Below, piece after piece: positions 38,974 to 48,639 of a DNA stretch of 64,000 nt. The translations under genes and the position numbers were made by a program. Every line of letters starts with the position of its first letter. The stretch's first letter is position 1. The notes beneath the pieces were generated by a model. The model was not told the origin of the DNA, did not search any database, and worked only from the letters and a program-made list of their open reading frames with translations. Source of the DNA: Litorimonas taeanensis (GTDB lineage: Bacteria > Pseudomonadota > Alphaproteobacteria > Caulobacterales > Maricaulaceae); contig NZ_RBII01000001.1 of NCBI RefSeq assembly GCF_003634015.1, forward strand, positions 434,001-498,000, given 5' to 3'.

Positions 38974-40533
38974 TCAGGCCTCTATAGCTTGGGCGCGGCC
39001 GCTTTCGACAATATATTTCTTTGCCGTGACGGCCGGGGCCTCTGGCTCATATATAGTGCTCATCTCCTTCATTTGAATAGTCCAGCGCTCTGGCGTTACA
39101 TTAACGAGGGAGTATCCGCGCTTTCGGTCATCAACGAAATGAATATGGGGATTGTCGGCCAGCATGCTCTGGAAACGGCTATAACTATAGCTATGGGCTG
39201 TCACAGAGGTGGTGACGAATTCGGTTCCAAGAGTTTGAGAGTTTGGATTATTATAATCAGCCTTTAGGTCGGCCTGCCACCAGCTATGCATGTCTCCGCC
39301 CAAAGAGATGAAGTTCTCAGGCTTGCGCTGGGCTACGGCATCCAAAATCATGTCGCGCGTTGCGGGATAACCATCCCACCCATCATTCCAAGACGCTGCA
39401 TTGCCATCACGATCGGTTTGGAAGAGACGAGAGAAAAGCGTGGGTTGGGCCAGAACTTCCCATTTGGCTCGAGAGCGCGCAAAAGACGGCATGAGCCAAC
39501 GCTCTTGTTCTTTGCCGAACATAGAGCGCGTTTTGTCTAGGAATTCAGGGCATGAAGCATTTGATACAGGACGGCCGCCGCCATCTGTGGCTGTCTGGCA
39601 GGCTTGGTCATCGCGATATTGACGGCCATCGGTGAGGGCCATTGTCATCAAATTTCCATAGTAAAAATAATCGTAAAGGCGCATATGATCGCCCTGTGGT
39701 TGGCTGCGTAGGCGCACAGGCATATGTTCATAATAGGCTTTATAGGCCGCGCGGCGGCGGGCGCGCACTTGCTCTATAGGCATGTAATTTTCATCATTTA
39801 GGCCCGCATAATCATTCACGACTTCGTGGTCATCCCAAATCATAAGCCATGGGGCATGCGCATGGGCGGCTTGGAGGGCTTTGTCTGTTTTATATTGGGC
39901 ATGAAGACGGCGGTAATCCGTGAGAGTCATGGCGTCCGTGGCCGCTTGACGGCGCACTTGCGGCCCCCATGAAGCCTCATAAATATAGTCACCCATATGT
40001 AAGATTAGATCGGGGTCATTGGCGACCATGTCATTATAGGCATTAAAGAAGCCTTGTTCGAAATGCTGGCAAGAGGCGATGCCAAAGCGAAGGCTGTCAA
40101 CGGCTGCGCCTAAAACGGGGGCCGTTTTTGCGCGCCCGACTGGGCTGGTAAGGCCATTCGCGATAAATCGATAATAATAGGGGCGGAGTGGCTCTAGGCC
40201 TTGGACTTCGACATGAACGCTATGGGCCCATTCTGGTGTCGCCATGGTTTGGCCCGCTTTCAAAATACGTGAAAAGCTTTCATCTTCGGCGACTTGCCAT
40301 GTGACCTGAGTTGCCTCTGTCATACCGCCATTAGGCGCAAGGGGGTCTGGAGCCAGGCGGGTCCAAATCACGAAACCATCCGAGACAGGGTCGCCTGATG
40401 CAACCCCAAGGGTGAAGAGATCACCTAGAATAAATTTTGATTGTCCAAATTGCAGCGTTTTCGGCGCGGTGGCGCAGCTTGCGAGGGAGAGGGCGCCTAG
40501 GCCAGTCAATATTTGACGACGAGATTTAATCAT
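38974..40533 (-). CDS. PhoD-like alkaline phosphatase/phosphodiesterase, Tat-exported
   Basis: 519 residues from ATG 40533. The N-terminus KSRRQILTGLGALSLASC has the twin-arginine motif and a lipobox-like Cys, so a folded enzyme is exported and perhaps lipid-anchored. The PhoD N-terminal domain (about 38-125, ending VGRAKTAP) precedes the catalytic metallophosphatase domain with FGIASCQHFEQG, ILHMGDYIYE, WDDHEVVNDYAG and SLGGDMHSWW. It releases phosphate from mono- and diesters such as nucleotides. Precedes amn on the same strand, 85 bp away. Confidence 0.93.
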   Translation of the reverse strand: MIKSRRQILTGLGALSLASCATAPKTLQFGQSKFILGDLFTLGVASGDPVSDGFVIWTRLAPDPLAPNGGMTEATQVTWQVAEDESFSRILKAGQTMATPEWAHSVHVEVQGLEPLRPYYYRFIANGLTSPVGRAKTAPVLGAAVDSLRFGIASCQHFEQGFFNAYNDMVANDPDLILHMGDYIYEASWGPQVRRQAATDAMTLTDYRRLHAQYKTDKALQAAHAHAPWLMIWDDHEVVNDYAGLNDENYMPIEQVRARRRAAYKAYYEHMPVRLRSQPQGDHMRLYDYFYYGNLMTMALTDGRQYRDDQACQTATDGGGRPVSNASCPEFLDKTRSMFGKEQERWLMPSFARSRAKWEVLAQPTLFSRLFQTDRDGNAASWNDGWDGYPATRDMILDAVAQRKPENFISLGGDMHSWWQADLKADYNNPNSQTLGTEFVTTSVTAHSYSYSRFQSMLADNPHIHFVDDRKRGYSLVNVTPERWTIQMKEMSTIYEPEAPAVTAKKYIVESGRAQAIEA

Positions 40534-40568
40534 AGCGCACTCCAATTCAGTGTATTGTTTTTACGGAT

Positions 40569-40595
40569 AAAAAAACGGAGGGCCGAGGCCCTCCG
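40569..40595 (-). terminator. Rho-independent terminator of the Oar-like TonB receptor
   Basis: CGGAGGGCC-TC-GGCCCTCCG stem on the minus strand, nine perfect pairs with a two-base loop, followed on that strand by seven Ts. It separates the receptor gene from phoD. Confidence 0.93.
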
Positions 40596-40628
40596 CATAT
40601 TAATCTAACTTAGAACAATGTTCAAAGC

Positions 40629-43600
40629 TTAGAATTCGTAAGACGCACCAACGCGGATTTCCCAAGTTGAGGCGCCTGCATTTACGAAGCCTTGGTCAGC
40701 TTCGCTGTTGAAGTCGCTATAGACATACTGGCCACCGACGAGGTCAACATCAACCAAAGTCGATGTTCCTGGGAAACCGTGCTGCTCTAGGACACCCCAG
40801 TCGCTGTCGATGAAGTTCAAAGCGTTTTCAAGTGTGATGAAGCCAAGAACACGATCGTTTGAACGGAAACCAGGAAGCTCTTGTGAAAGCTTAAGGTCAA
40901 CCTTTGCCCACCAGTCATCTTCGAATGCGTTACGTGGTGCGATTTGACCCGCATATTCGTTAAGACCACTTGATTCTAGGAAGCTGAAGAATGCAGCTTG
41001 ATCCGTCAAACCTGAAGTATCCGCAAGTGGGTCATTCACGCCTGTTGGAACATAGAACAATGAGCGGTTCTGCGAACGGAAGCTCTCAAAGATGCTATTT
41101 TCACCAAATGTATAGCTGTATGGACGACCTGAGTTCAATGAAGCGAAAACAGAGAAGCTTGTTTCATAGTTATCGATGAACTCTTTACCGAAGTCAGCAA
41201 AAGCCGTGAAGCGATGCTTGATTTGGTAGTTTGAAGTGGCTGTACCAAGGTCGTTAGAGTTTGAAGACGCAACATTGCCCCAGTTTGATCCTGCAGTAGA
41301 GGATGTCATTGGGCTGACGTCATCAGCATCTGTATAGGCGTAACCAAGGCTCCAGTTTAGACCGAAATCATAGTCTTTTGCGATGTTTGCAGACAATACA
41401 TATGTTTTTGCATCGTCTTCTGAGTTCGTCAAAAGATATGGTGTGAACGGGTTACCACTGAAGATTGGGCGTCCGTCTGGCGCTACGCCTGACTGTGTAA
41501 GACCAGAAGCGACTGTCACAGCGCTATCTTGAAGAACGCTATAAAGGAAGTCTAGGTTTACAAGGTAGTCATTACCCAAGAAGCCAGCATCCATGTTGAA
41601 CGTTGTACCCAAAGAGGCCTTCATGACGGAAGGGATCTTAAAGTTAGGGTCTAATGCGTTAACATTACCGCCGCCTTGAGCGCTAGCTACAGTATCAATA
41701 CCTTCTTGTGGAACTTCAAAGAAGACGTTTCCAGAGTTTGGATATGTGAAGTCAGCAACATTACCGCCGCGAACACGATATTCAAACTGTGTAACACCGT
41801 CGTTTGAGTAGTTGTTTGAAATCCAAACATTTGGGTTACCACCAGAGAAGATGCCCAAACCACCACGGATAGACCAGTCTTCTTTAGGCAAGTAGTTGAA
41901 ACCAACGCGCGGCTGAAGCAAATCTTTTCCGTCAAGGTTAGCATTGTTTGCAAAACCAAATGTATCGACGAAACCTTGGTTTAGACGCGGTGCGTCATCT
42001 GATGAGTATTCGTCATAACGAAGACCAAGGATCAATTCGAAGTTTGGTGTTACTTGCCAAGTGTCTTGGCCATAGAATGATGTGATTTCATATTTGAAAT
42101 TCGCAGCCGCATCATTTTGGTCGTTTGAACCAGCCGCATTTTCGTAACGGAAGTCACTAAAGTCGCCATTTTCGAAGTCGTCGATTGAGTCAAATACCCA
42201 CTCGCCTTGTACTTCTTGTACGAAGAGGTTGAATACGTCGAATTCTTCGCGCTCTACACCAACTTTGAATGTGTGGTCGCCAGCTGTGTAGTTGGCCGCC
42301 GCTTTCAATGAAAGCATTGTGTAGTTTAGTTCGTTGGCGTGACGGCTATCGTCGGCGCCAAGATAAACAGTTGTATTACGTTCGCCAATATTGCGGATTT
42401 GAACTTCACCAAATTCTACGCCAGCAACAGGAATCTGACGGTTGTCAAGATCGATGTAGTTAGCAGTGAATTCAGTTGAGAAGTTTTCTGTCCAATCAGA
42501 GTAAAGTGAACCCGCATATGAGTTTAGCTTAGCGCCGCGCTCATAGAAGTGGTTCCCGTCTGCAAGGCGGTTAAAGCCTGAGTCAGACGCTGATGTTGAG
42601 AAGCCATCATTGTAAACATATGTACCTGTTAGGCGGTGGAAGTCATTGATGTTCCAGTCAGCTTTAACGATGATTTTCTCATCTGTGTTTGGAATAGCTG
42701 TTGGAAGGCCGCCTGAAACATAACCGTAATCGTTTGTCGCGATATCGATGATTCTATCGAAGTCAGCTTGGTCAACACCTGTGCCAGCGGGTGTGTTTGA
42801 ACCAAAGAGGTTTGACCCTTCTTGTTTTTCATACGCACCGAAAAGGAAAAGCTTGTCTTTGATGACAGGTAAACCAAGTGAGAAGCCATAACGCTTTTCT
42901 TCGAAGCCGTCATTGCTGACTTCTAGGTCGCCAGCTTTGTCGCCTTTAAGGCTTGATGTGGCATAATCGAAGAAGGCTTTACCGTGAATCTCGTTTGTAC
43001 CAGACTTAGTCACAGCGTTAACGCTACAAGCTGTAAATGCGCCGTATTCTACGTCGATAGGTGAAAGCTCTACAGAAACTTGCTCAATCGCGTCGAAAGA
43101 GTAAGGGATACGCTCTGTTGGGTAACCATTTGAGTTCAAACCAAAGTTATCGTTCAAGCTCAATCCGTCAATTGTGAAAGAGTTAAAGCGTGGGTTCGCA
43201 CCTGAACACTGAATGCCGTCATTGAATGTTTCATCGATATAAACACGTGGGTCGATACGGATGATGTCTTTGATGTCACGGTTGATAGCCGGAGCATTTT
43301 CTAGCGTTTCAAGGTTGAAAACTGCGTTTGGACCAATGGCAACATCAGCAAGAACTTGGCGCTGTCCAACAACGATGATTTCGTCGCTGACTGAACCGCC
43401 ATCAAGTGTGAAGTTAAGAGCAGAGGCGCCGCCGATTTGTAGGGCGATGTCTTGTACTTGCTTAGGTGAATAACCGTCAGCAGAAACAGTCACGTTATAA
43501 AGACCAGTAACAGGCAGGTTGCGGACGTTGAAGAAGCCGCCATTATCTGTTGTGATTGTCCGTGTAAGACCCGTTGATGTGTTGTTCAGTGTGATTGTCG

Positions 43601-43757
43601 CGTTCGCAATAGGTGCGGCTGCGTTTGTTGTCACATAACCTTGAACTTCAGAGGTTGTTACCTGAGCTGAAGCTGAGGTTGCCAAGCCGATCGTAAGGGC
43701 AAGGACCGAAGAGCTTAGTACGGCATGAAAGCCGAGGGAGGAGATTTGATTTTTCAT
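40629..43757 (-). CDS. Oar-like TonB-dependent receptor with carboxypeptidase-regulatory N-terminal domain
   Basis: 1042 residues. A signal peptide ends near ATSASAQ and a carboxypeptidase-regulatory-like beta domain follows (about 34-115). The TonB box is SDEIIVVGQRQ and the plug region (about 135-260) has RFNSFTIDGLSLNDN. A large beta-barrel ends GASYEF. This is the Oar/SusC-like group that transports large substrates. Its codon usage looks more constrained than that of its neighbours, as in well-expressed genes. A Pho box sits upstream, and a phosphatase and amn follow, so I infer uptake of a phosphorus source such as nucleic acid. Substrate not proven. Confidence 0.93.
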   Translation of the reverse strand: MKNQISSLGFHAVLSSSVLALTIGLATSASAQVTTSEVQGYVTTNAAAPIANATITLNNTSTGLTRTITTDNGGFFNVRNLPVTGLYNVTVSADGYSPKQVQDIALQIGGASALNFTLDGGSVSDEIIVVGQRQVLADVAIGPNAVFNLETLENAPAINRDIKDIIRIDPRVYIDETFNDGIQCSGANPRFNSFTIDGLSLNDNFGLNSNGYPTERIPYSFDAIEQVSVELSPIDVEYGAFTACSVNAVTKSGTNEIHGKAFFDYATSSLKGDKAGDLEVSNDGFEEKRYGFSLGLPVIKDKLFLFGAYEKQEGSNLFGSNTPAGTGVDQADFDRIIDIATNDYGYVSGGLPTAIPNTDEKIIVKADWNINDFHRLTGTYVYNDGFSTSASDSGFNRLADGNHFYERGAKLNSYAGSLYSDWTENFSTEFTANYIDLDNRQIPVAGVEFGEVQIRNIGERNTTVYLGADDSRHANELNYTMLSLKAAANYTAGDHTFKVGVEREEFDVFNLFVQEVQGEWVFDSIDDFENGDFSDFRYENAAGSNDQNDAAANFKYEITSFYGQDTWQVTPNFELILGLRYDEYSSDDAPRLNQGFVDTFGFANNANLDGKDLLQPRVGFNYLPKEDWSIRGGLGIFSGGNPNVWISNNYSNDGVTQFEYRVRGGNVADFTYPNSGNVFFEVPQEGIDTVASAQGGGNVNALDPNFKIPSVMKASLGTTFNMDAGFLGNDYLVNLDFLYSVLQDSAVTVASGLTQSGVAPDGRPIFSGNPFTPYLLTNSEDDAKTYVLSANIAKDYDFGLNWSLGYAYTDADDVSPMTSSTAGSNWGNVASSNSNDLGTATSNYQIKHRFTAFADFGKEFIDNYETSFSVFASLNSGRPYSYTFGENSIFESFRSQNRSLFYVPTGVNDPLADTSGLTDQAAFFSFLESSGLNEYAGQIAPRNAFEDDWWAKVDLKLSQELPGFRSNDRVLGFITLENALNFIDSDWGVLEQHGFPGTSTLVDVDLVGGQYVYSDFNSEADQGFVNAGASTWEIRVGASYEF

Positions 43758-43812
43758 GGTATAACTTTTTGTTGGTTCCAGTTGAAAGTTGGCCGCCCCT
43801 TAATACCCAGTT

Positions 43813-43830
43813 TTGTCACTTTTATGACAG
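43813..43830 (-). promoter_or_regulatory. Candidate PhoB (Pho) box of the Oar-like receptor
   Basis: On the minus strand CTGTCAT-AAAA-GTGACAA fits the 18-bp Pho-box pattern (CTGTCAT, 4-bp AT spacer, second CTGTCAT/C-type half). The first half is perfect; the second has three differences. It begins 56 bp before the receptor ATG. It suggests induction by phosphate starvation. phoB/phoR are not in the window. Confidence 0.5.
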
Positions 43831-43909
43831 CGTGTTAATATTCATGTGGATAATGCACCTGAAAGCAGGATATGGGGGAATAAGTTTTTGCTGTGTGACT
43901 TAAAAGACA

Positions 43910-43928
43910 CATTAATGCTTAATTAATG
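43910..43928. promoter_or_regulatory. 7-bp inverted repeat upstream of udk
   Basis: CATTAAT-GCTTA-ATTAATG, perfect arms, 19 bp, in the 304-bp gap between the divergent receptor and uridine kinase. Candidate operator. The rest of the gap holds the Pho box and unassigned promoter sequence. Confidence 0.35.
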
Positions 43929-44061
43929 GGCGCAGCCAGACGATAGGGCCATACTGTTATCCATATAGAATTAGGACTCGCATCAAGGGTAGATTCGTTT
44001 TAGTCAAACTTCCGAAACACTTTTGGGCCAAGGCTCAATTTGCAGGAGTAGAGTAGGGTTC

Positions 44062-44712
44062 ATGTCATTCGTTATCTGCATTGCAGGCGGAAGTTGCTCC
44101 GGCAAGACCACGCTCGCTCGCCATCTTCAACATCGGTTAGGCGCTGACTCTTGTATGGCCATCCGTCAGGATGACTATTACTTTGATATACGCGAGAGAG
44201 AAACAAATTCAGAATTGCCTAATTTTGACGTGCCTGAAGCCTTGGATTTTAAAAAGATGGCCGAGGATATTGCGGCTCTGAAAAACGGAGAGCCCGTCGC
44301 CTTACCAAATTATGATTTTGTCACTCACCAAAGACGACTGCCATCCGAGCCCTTAGAACCGCGCAAATATATCATTGTCGAAGGTTTGCTTTTATTAAAC
44401 GCCGAAGAAGTGCGCCCGCTTTTCGACCATAGCCTTTATATGAAGTGTTCTTATGAAGAGCGTTTTGCGCGTCGTCTGGCCCGTGATGTTGCTGAGCGCG
44501 GACGCACTGAAGACTTTGTGCATAAACAATTTCACGAGGATGTAGAGCCTGCGCATCAGAGCTTTGTCGCGCCCTCTGCTAAATATGCCGATGAGGTTAT
44601 CCATCAATCGGAATATGTGAATGACTTAACGGGATTGATTGACCGCGTTGTAGAATTGCTGCCAAAAGACGAATTAGAACAGCCGACGCCGCAAATGCGA
44701 TTGGCGCTTTAG
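44062..44712 (+). CDS. udk: Uridine kinase
   Basis: 216 residues from ATG 44062, after GGAG; the frame is open from 44023, but the P-loop then comes too late. P-loop GGSCSGKT (9-16), QDDYYFDI and the base-binding YDFVTHQRR, VEGLLLLN and YEERFARRLARD (lid). It phosphorylates uridine and cytidine with ATP or GTP. First gene of the plus-strand salvage group, 113 bp before nupC. Confidence 0.93.
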   Translation: MSFVICIAGGSCSGKTTLARHLQHRLGADSCMAIRQDDYYFDIRERETNSELPNFDVPEALDFKKMAEDIAALKNGEPVALPNYDFVTHQRRLPSEPLEPRKYIIVEGLLLLNAEEVRPLFDHSLYMKCSYEERFARRLARDVAERGRTEDFVHKQFHEDVEPAHQSFVAPSAKYADEVIHQSEYVNDLTGLIDRVVELLPKDELEQPTPQMRLAL

Positions 44713-44825
44713 CAACTTATCCCCACATTCTTAAGACTCGTTCCTCTATAGCTTGCATCGGATGTAAAAACGTCGCACATAGATTGCTCATGTTGGCTAA
44801 GCCAAGATAAGAACGAGCTCTATTT

Positions 44826-46058
44826 ATGCATCATCCTGCCTTTGGCCTTATTGGTATTGCTCTAATTTTACTCGCTGCCTTTATTGCTTCGGATAATAAA
44901 CGCGGAATCAATCCCCGCATTGTTCTGTCTTGTTTTGCCCTACAGGTCTTCATTGCTATTCTTGTGCTTTATGTGCCTTTTGGGAAAACGGCATTGGAGG
45001 CGATGTCTGCTAAGGTCATTACGTTGTTAAGCTATGCAAATGCGGGTATTGACTTTATCTTTGGCGGACTCGCGAGCGAGGAGGTCGGGTTTAGCTTCCT
45101 TGTACGTGTTCTACCTGTCGTTATTTTCTTCGCAGCGCTTATGGAAGTCATGTATCATCTTAAGATCATGCCTTTGGTCGTGAAGTATGGGGGGCGAGCG
45201 ATTAATTTTCTGACGGGTACAAAACCTATTGAGTCTTTGAATGTCGTCGCGAATATTTTTGTTGGCCAAACTGAGGCGCCATTGACGCTTAAACCTTATT
45301 TGCCAAATATTTCAAAACACGAACTTTTCACCATTATGGTGTCGGGTCTGGCCTCTATCGCGGGTACCGTCATGGCGGGCTATATTCAGCTAGGTATCAA
45401 ACCTGAATATCTGATTGCCGCCTGTTTTATGTCGGCGCCCGGTGGATTGCTTATGGCAAAAATCATAATGCCAGATCCGAAATTGACCGAAGAAGACAAA
45501 CAGAAGAAGTCTATCTTTGAACTTGGAAAGCCTACCGAACACCCGAATGTGATTATGGCCGCCGCGGTTGGCGCGCAAAATGGTGTGCAGCTTGCTGTCG
45601 CAATTGGGGCGATGCTCTTGGCATTCGTGTCTTTGATTGCCCTATCGAACGGTATTTTGGGGTATTTCGGGGGATGGTTTGGTTATTCAGACCTTAGCAT
45701 TCAAACTGTGCTGGGCTTCATTTTTGCCCCCGTCATGTATTTCCTTAATGTCCCTTGGGCCGAAGCCCAGCAAGCCGGCGCTATCTTTGGCGAGAAAGTC
45801 GTTCTGAACGAATTTATCGCATATATCAGCTTGGTGAATGTAGAGGGTCAATTGTCCGAACGCACAATGGTTATCTTGACCTTTGCACTTTGCGGTTTTG
45901 CTAATCTAAGCTCTATCGCAATTTTGCTCGGTGGATTGGGGGCGCTTATTCCGGACCGCATGGGTGATATTGCTAAGATGGGTATTCGTGCCGTTTTTGC
46001 GGCCTCACTCGCCAATTTGATGAGTGCGGCCTTGGCTGGAATATTGGTCGGAATTTAG
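44826..46058 (+). CDS. nupC: Concentrative nucleoside transporter (NupC/CNT family)
   Basis: 410-residue membrane protein with about ten helices. Family signatures: NIFVGQTEAPLTLKPYLP, HELFTIMVSGLASIAGTVMAGYI, SAPGGLLMAKI and LNEFIAYISL. It couples nucleoside uptake to a proton or sodium gradient. Together with udk upstream and the hydrolase and kinases downstream it forms a nucleoside-use module. The stop lies inside a long hairpin. Confidence 0.94.
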   Translation: MHHPAFGLIGIALILLAAFIASDNKRGINPRIVLSCFALQVFIAILVLYVPFGKTALEAMSAKVITLLSYANAGIDFIFGGLASEEVGFSFLVRVLPVVIFFAALMEVMYHLKIMPLVVKYGGRAINFLTGTKPIESLNVVANIFVGQTEAPLTLKPYLPNISKHELFTIMVSGLASIAGTVMAGYIQLGIKPEYLIAACFMSAPGGLLMAKIIMPDPKLTEEDKQKKSIFELGKPTEHPNVIMAAAVGAQNGVQLAVAIGAMLLAFVSLIALSNGILGYFGGWFGYSDLSIQTVLGFIFAPVMYFLNVPWAEAQQAGAIFGEKVVLNEFIAYISLVNVEGQLSERTMVILTFALCGFANLSSIAILLGGLGALIPDRMGDIAKMGIRAVFAASLANLMSAALAGILVGI

Positions 46059-46095
46059 GCGCCCAAAAGCTTAAGTCATCAAGCCTTTGGCGCCT
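46057..46095. terminator. Bidirectional hairpin between nupC and the dioxygenase
   Basis: AGGCGCC-C-AAAAGCTT with AAGCCTTT-GGCGCCT: 14 pairs, one bulge and one mismatch, loop about 8 nt. It starts within the nupC stop codon and lies between two convergent genes. No long T-run, so the call as terminator rests on position. Confidence 0.6.
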
Positions 46096-46114
46096 TAGGT
46101 ATAAGGTAAAGACT

Positions 46115-47053
46115 CTAGGCTTTGATAAGGCCAATCTCAATCAGGCGCTCGGTCAAAAATTCCGAAGCCGTGATAGGCGTCTCTGCGACGCCGCCTCTCT
46201 CCTTGCAGCTCTCTAGCATCTCAATTTTAAAGTCATTATTGGGGTGCAAGAAATAGGGCTTTGAATAACGTGGATGTTTGGCGCGTTCAGGCGCTGGATT
46301 TAAAACGCGATGTGTCGTTGAAGGCAAAACTCCGCCAGTTAAGCGTTGCAACATATCGCCTGAATTGACGACAACAGCGCCATTGGGGGCGTTAACGTCA
46401 AGCCATTGGCCAGACCGGTGTTTGGCTTGTAATCCAGCCTCTTCAGCGCCTAATAGCAAGGTAATCAAATTGATGTCTTCATGAGCACCTGCACGTTCCG
46501 TGCCTTCTGGCGGCGGCGTTAATTGCGGCGGGTAATGCAATAGGCGCAAGATAGAATTGCCATTGTCTACGCGTGTATCGAACCAGTTTTCTTCTAAATC
46601 CAAATAGAGCGCAATGGCGCGTAAAAGCTCTACTCCAAAGGCATCAAGGGATTCGTATAAGGCCCGCGTGGCCGCGTCAAAGCCTGGGACTTCGGCGACA
46701 TGCGGTGTGTCTTTCATAGTTTTACGATAGGGCGATCCTTCGGGCAGGGCGCGGCCTGTATGCCAAAACTCTTTTAAATCTGCTTCTGATTTGCCCTTGG
46801 CATTTTCGGTGCCCATTGGAGAGTGGCCGCGTTGATATCCATCTTCGGGATCGGCATAGCTTTTTTTGACTTCGGCAGGCAGTGCAAAGTAATCGATAGC
46901 CGCTTTGTCGGCCGATTCAATGACATCCGAGGAGATCGTGTGATCTGAAATAATCGCAAAACCTGTCTCTCGAAAGGAATCGCCGATTAACTTTGCAAAG
47001 GCTTGTTTGTCTTTTTGCCAAATGGAAAAGCTTATGGGTTCAATTTCTATCAT
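46115..47053 (-). CDS. 2-oxoglutarate/Fe(II) dioxygenase of the isopenicillin N synthase-like family
   Basis: 312 residues. The N-terminal DIOX_N-like part has FAIISDHTI; the jelly-roll core follows with the iron facial triad: His and Asp in AGAHEDINLITLL (about 190-195) and His in STTHRVLNP (about 245). The RYSKPYF motif binds the 2-oxoglutarate carboxylate. The substrate is unknown; bacterial members act on amino acids, pyrimidines or hormone-like compounds. A thymine-type 7-hydroxylase would fit the nucleoside neighbours, but that is a guess. Confidence 0.9.
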   Translation of the reverse strand: MIEIEPISFSIWQKDKQAFAKLIGDSFRETGFAIISDHTISSDVIESADKAAIDYFALPAEVKKSYADPEDGYQRGHSPMGTENAKGKSEADLKEFWHTGRALPEGSPYRKTMKDTPHVAEVPGFDAATRALYESLDAFGVELLRAIALYLDLEENWFDTRVDNGNSILRLLHYPPQLTPPPEGTERAGAHEDINLITLLLGAEEAGLQAKHRSGQWLDVNAPNGAVVVNSGDMLQRLTGGVLPSTTHRVLNPAPERAKHPRYSKPYFLHPNNDFKIEMLESCKERGGVAETPITASEFLTERLIEIGLIKA

Positions 47054-47182
47054 AAATCTACACTTCAGAGTTGGGCAAGGGCGATACCATAATCGAAAAG
47101 ACTTGAAAACGACCTTTTGGACTCCTCTACACTTGCTCTATAGAAGCGAGACGAAATGTCAGGCTAACGCTAGTAGGAAATT

Positions 47183-48040
47183 ATGACCACACCGACAATT
47201 TGTGTATTGGGTTCTGTAAATTTAGATCTGATTATACAAACCAAAGTTCTGCCGCAGGCAGGTGAAACTGTGACGAATGGGCATTTTACGGCCCTGCCGG
47301 GCGGTAAGGGCGGCAATGTTGCTCTGGCGGCTAAACGGCTCGGCGGTGATGTCACCTTACAAGCAGCTATTGGCGATGATGACTACGCAGAGCAGGCGCT
47401 GGTATTTTTAAAGCAGGCTAAAGTAGATTTGTCGGATTTGGTGAAAATCGAACAGGCCCATACGGGGCTCGCCTTTATCAATGTTTCAGATGATGGAGAG
47501 AATCAAATTGCTGTTGCCTCTGGTGCAAATGCTGCTTTTACAGCGGAACGGTTAAACCCGATTTCGGCTGATGCTATTTTCACGCAATTTGAGATACCGA
47601 CGGACACCATTCTGGCGGCGTTGAAACCTTATAAAGGCTTTGTCGCGATTAATGCTTCGCCAGTGTTGCCAGGACTGAACCGTCTGACAGACTATGCGGA
47701 CCTTATTATCGTCAATGAAGGTGAATACAGAGCCTATGAAGACGCGCTATCTGGTTATGAAGGTTTGCTTGCCATTACGCTGGGCGGGGTAGGGGCAAAA
47801 TTACTTCAAAATGGAAATGTCATCGCACAGGCCGCGCCCCCTAAAATAGACGTCGTCGATACAACAGGGGCGGGGGATGCTTTTGCTGCGGCTCTGACAT
47901 TGGCCCTTCTTGAGGGGCAAAGTCATCAAAAGGCTTTGGAATTTGCTTGCACAGTCGGCGCGTTAACAACGACAAAAATCGGGACGCAAAGCGCGGCGCC
48001 AAGCCGAAAAGAGGTCGAGGCTAAGCTCGCCGCTCTGTAG
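47183..48040 (+). CDS. rbsK: Ribokinase (PfkB family)
   Basis: 285 residues. N-terminal GSVNLDLII and GGKGGNVALAAKRLGG near 40, C-terminal DTTGAGDAFAAAL with the catalytic Asp near 235. This is the ribokinase-type PfkB layout; substrate ribose is inferred from signatures and from the nucleoside hydrolase, which would supply ribose. Adenosine-kinase-like activity cannot be excluded. Convergent with the phosphoribosyltransferase, 8 bp apart. Confidence 0.85.
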   Translation: MTTPTICVLGSVNLDLIIQTKVLPQAGETVTNGHFTALPGGKGGNVALAAKRLGGDVTLQAAIGDDDYAEQALVFLKQAKVDLSDLVKIEQAHTGLAFINVSDDGENQIAVASGANAAFTAERLNPISADAIFTQFEIPTDTILAALKPYKGFVAINASPVLPGLNRLTDYADLIIVNEGEYRAYEDALSGYEGLLAITLGGVGAKLLQNGNVIAQAAPPKIDVVDTTGAGDAFAAALTLALLEGQSHQKALEFACTVGALTTTKIGTQSAAPSRKEVEAKLAAL

Positions 48041-48048
48041 TTTTGAGA

Positions 48049-48639
48049 CTATTCTTTAGAGAGTAAATCGAAAATACGCGGCGGCAGAGGCTTTGTCGCT
48101 TTGATTTCTTCCAGAGAACAACCTTCAAGCTCATGAGGGAACACTGTCCACTCATCTGTTTCATGTAAATAGAAGTCCGGAATGCGCGCGGTCGCATTGC
48201 GTTTCGGCTTGTAATAGACAGTCGCAACACGGATGTCGCTAGGCGTGTTTCGGCGGCATTTTTCTTGCAGCTTTTCAATAATCGCTGCGACGCTCTTCCC
48301 GCTGTCAAAAATATCATCAATGATCAATAGCTGGTCGTCGACATTAATCGTGTCGACCATATGTTGTAGGCCATACACTTTGACCTCTTTGGATTGCTTA
48401 TCCATTGCCTCATAAGAGGATGTACGAATAGCAAAATGATCTGCCTCACAGCCTAATAGCTCAAGGACTTCTTGCACTGCGATGCCTACAGGCGTGCCGC
48501 CGCGCCAAACACCCACAATGAAAGAGGGGCGATAACCACTTTCAAAAATCTGTAAGCCGAGTTCGAAGGAGTCTTTTAACAAGTCTTCTGCGCTGACGAA
48601 TAATTTTTCGATGCCAGAATTTTTGACAAGTTTTCCCAT
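48049..48639 (-). CDS. Phosphoribosyltransferase
   Basis: 196 residues of the type I PRTase fold. The PRPP-binding loop is LLIIDDIFDSGKS near 103-115, and SFIVGVWRGGTPVGIAV near 39 is the pyrophosphate loop. The closing EWTVFPHELEG is typical of the small purine or xanthine PRT branch (COG2236). It would attach free base to PRPP and so recapture bases released by nucleoside hydrolysis. The base specificity is not decided by sequence alone. Confidence 0.85.
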   Translation of the reverse strand: MGKLVKNSGIEKLFVSAEDLLKDSFELGLQIFESGYRPSFIVGVWRGGTPVGIAVQEVLELLGCEADHFAIRTSSYEAMDKQSKEVKVYGLQHMVDTINVDDQLLIIDDIFDSGKSVAAIIEKLQEKCRRNTPSDIRVATVYYKPKRNATARIPDFYLHETDEWTVFPHELEGCSLEEIKATKPLPPRIFDLLSKE

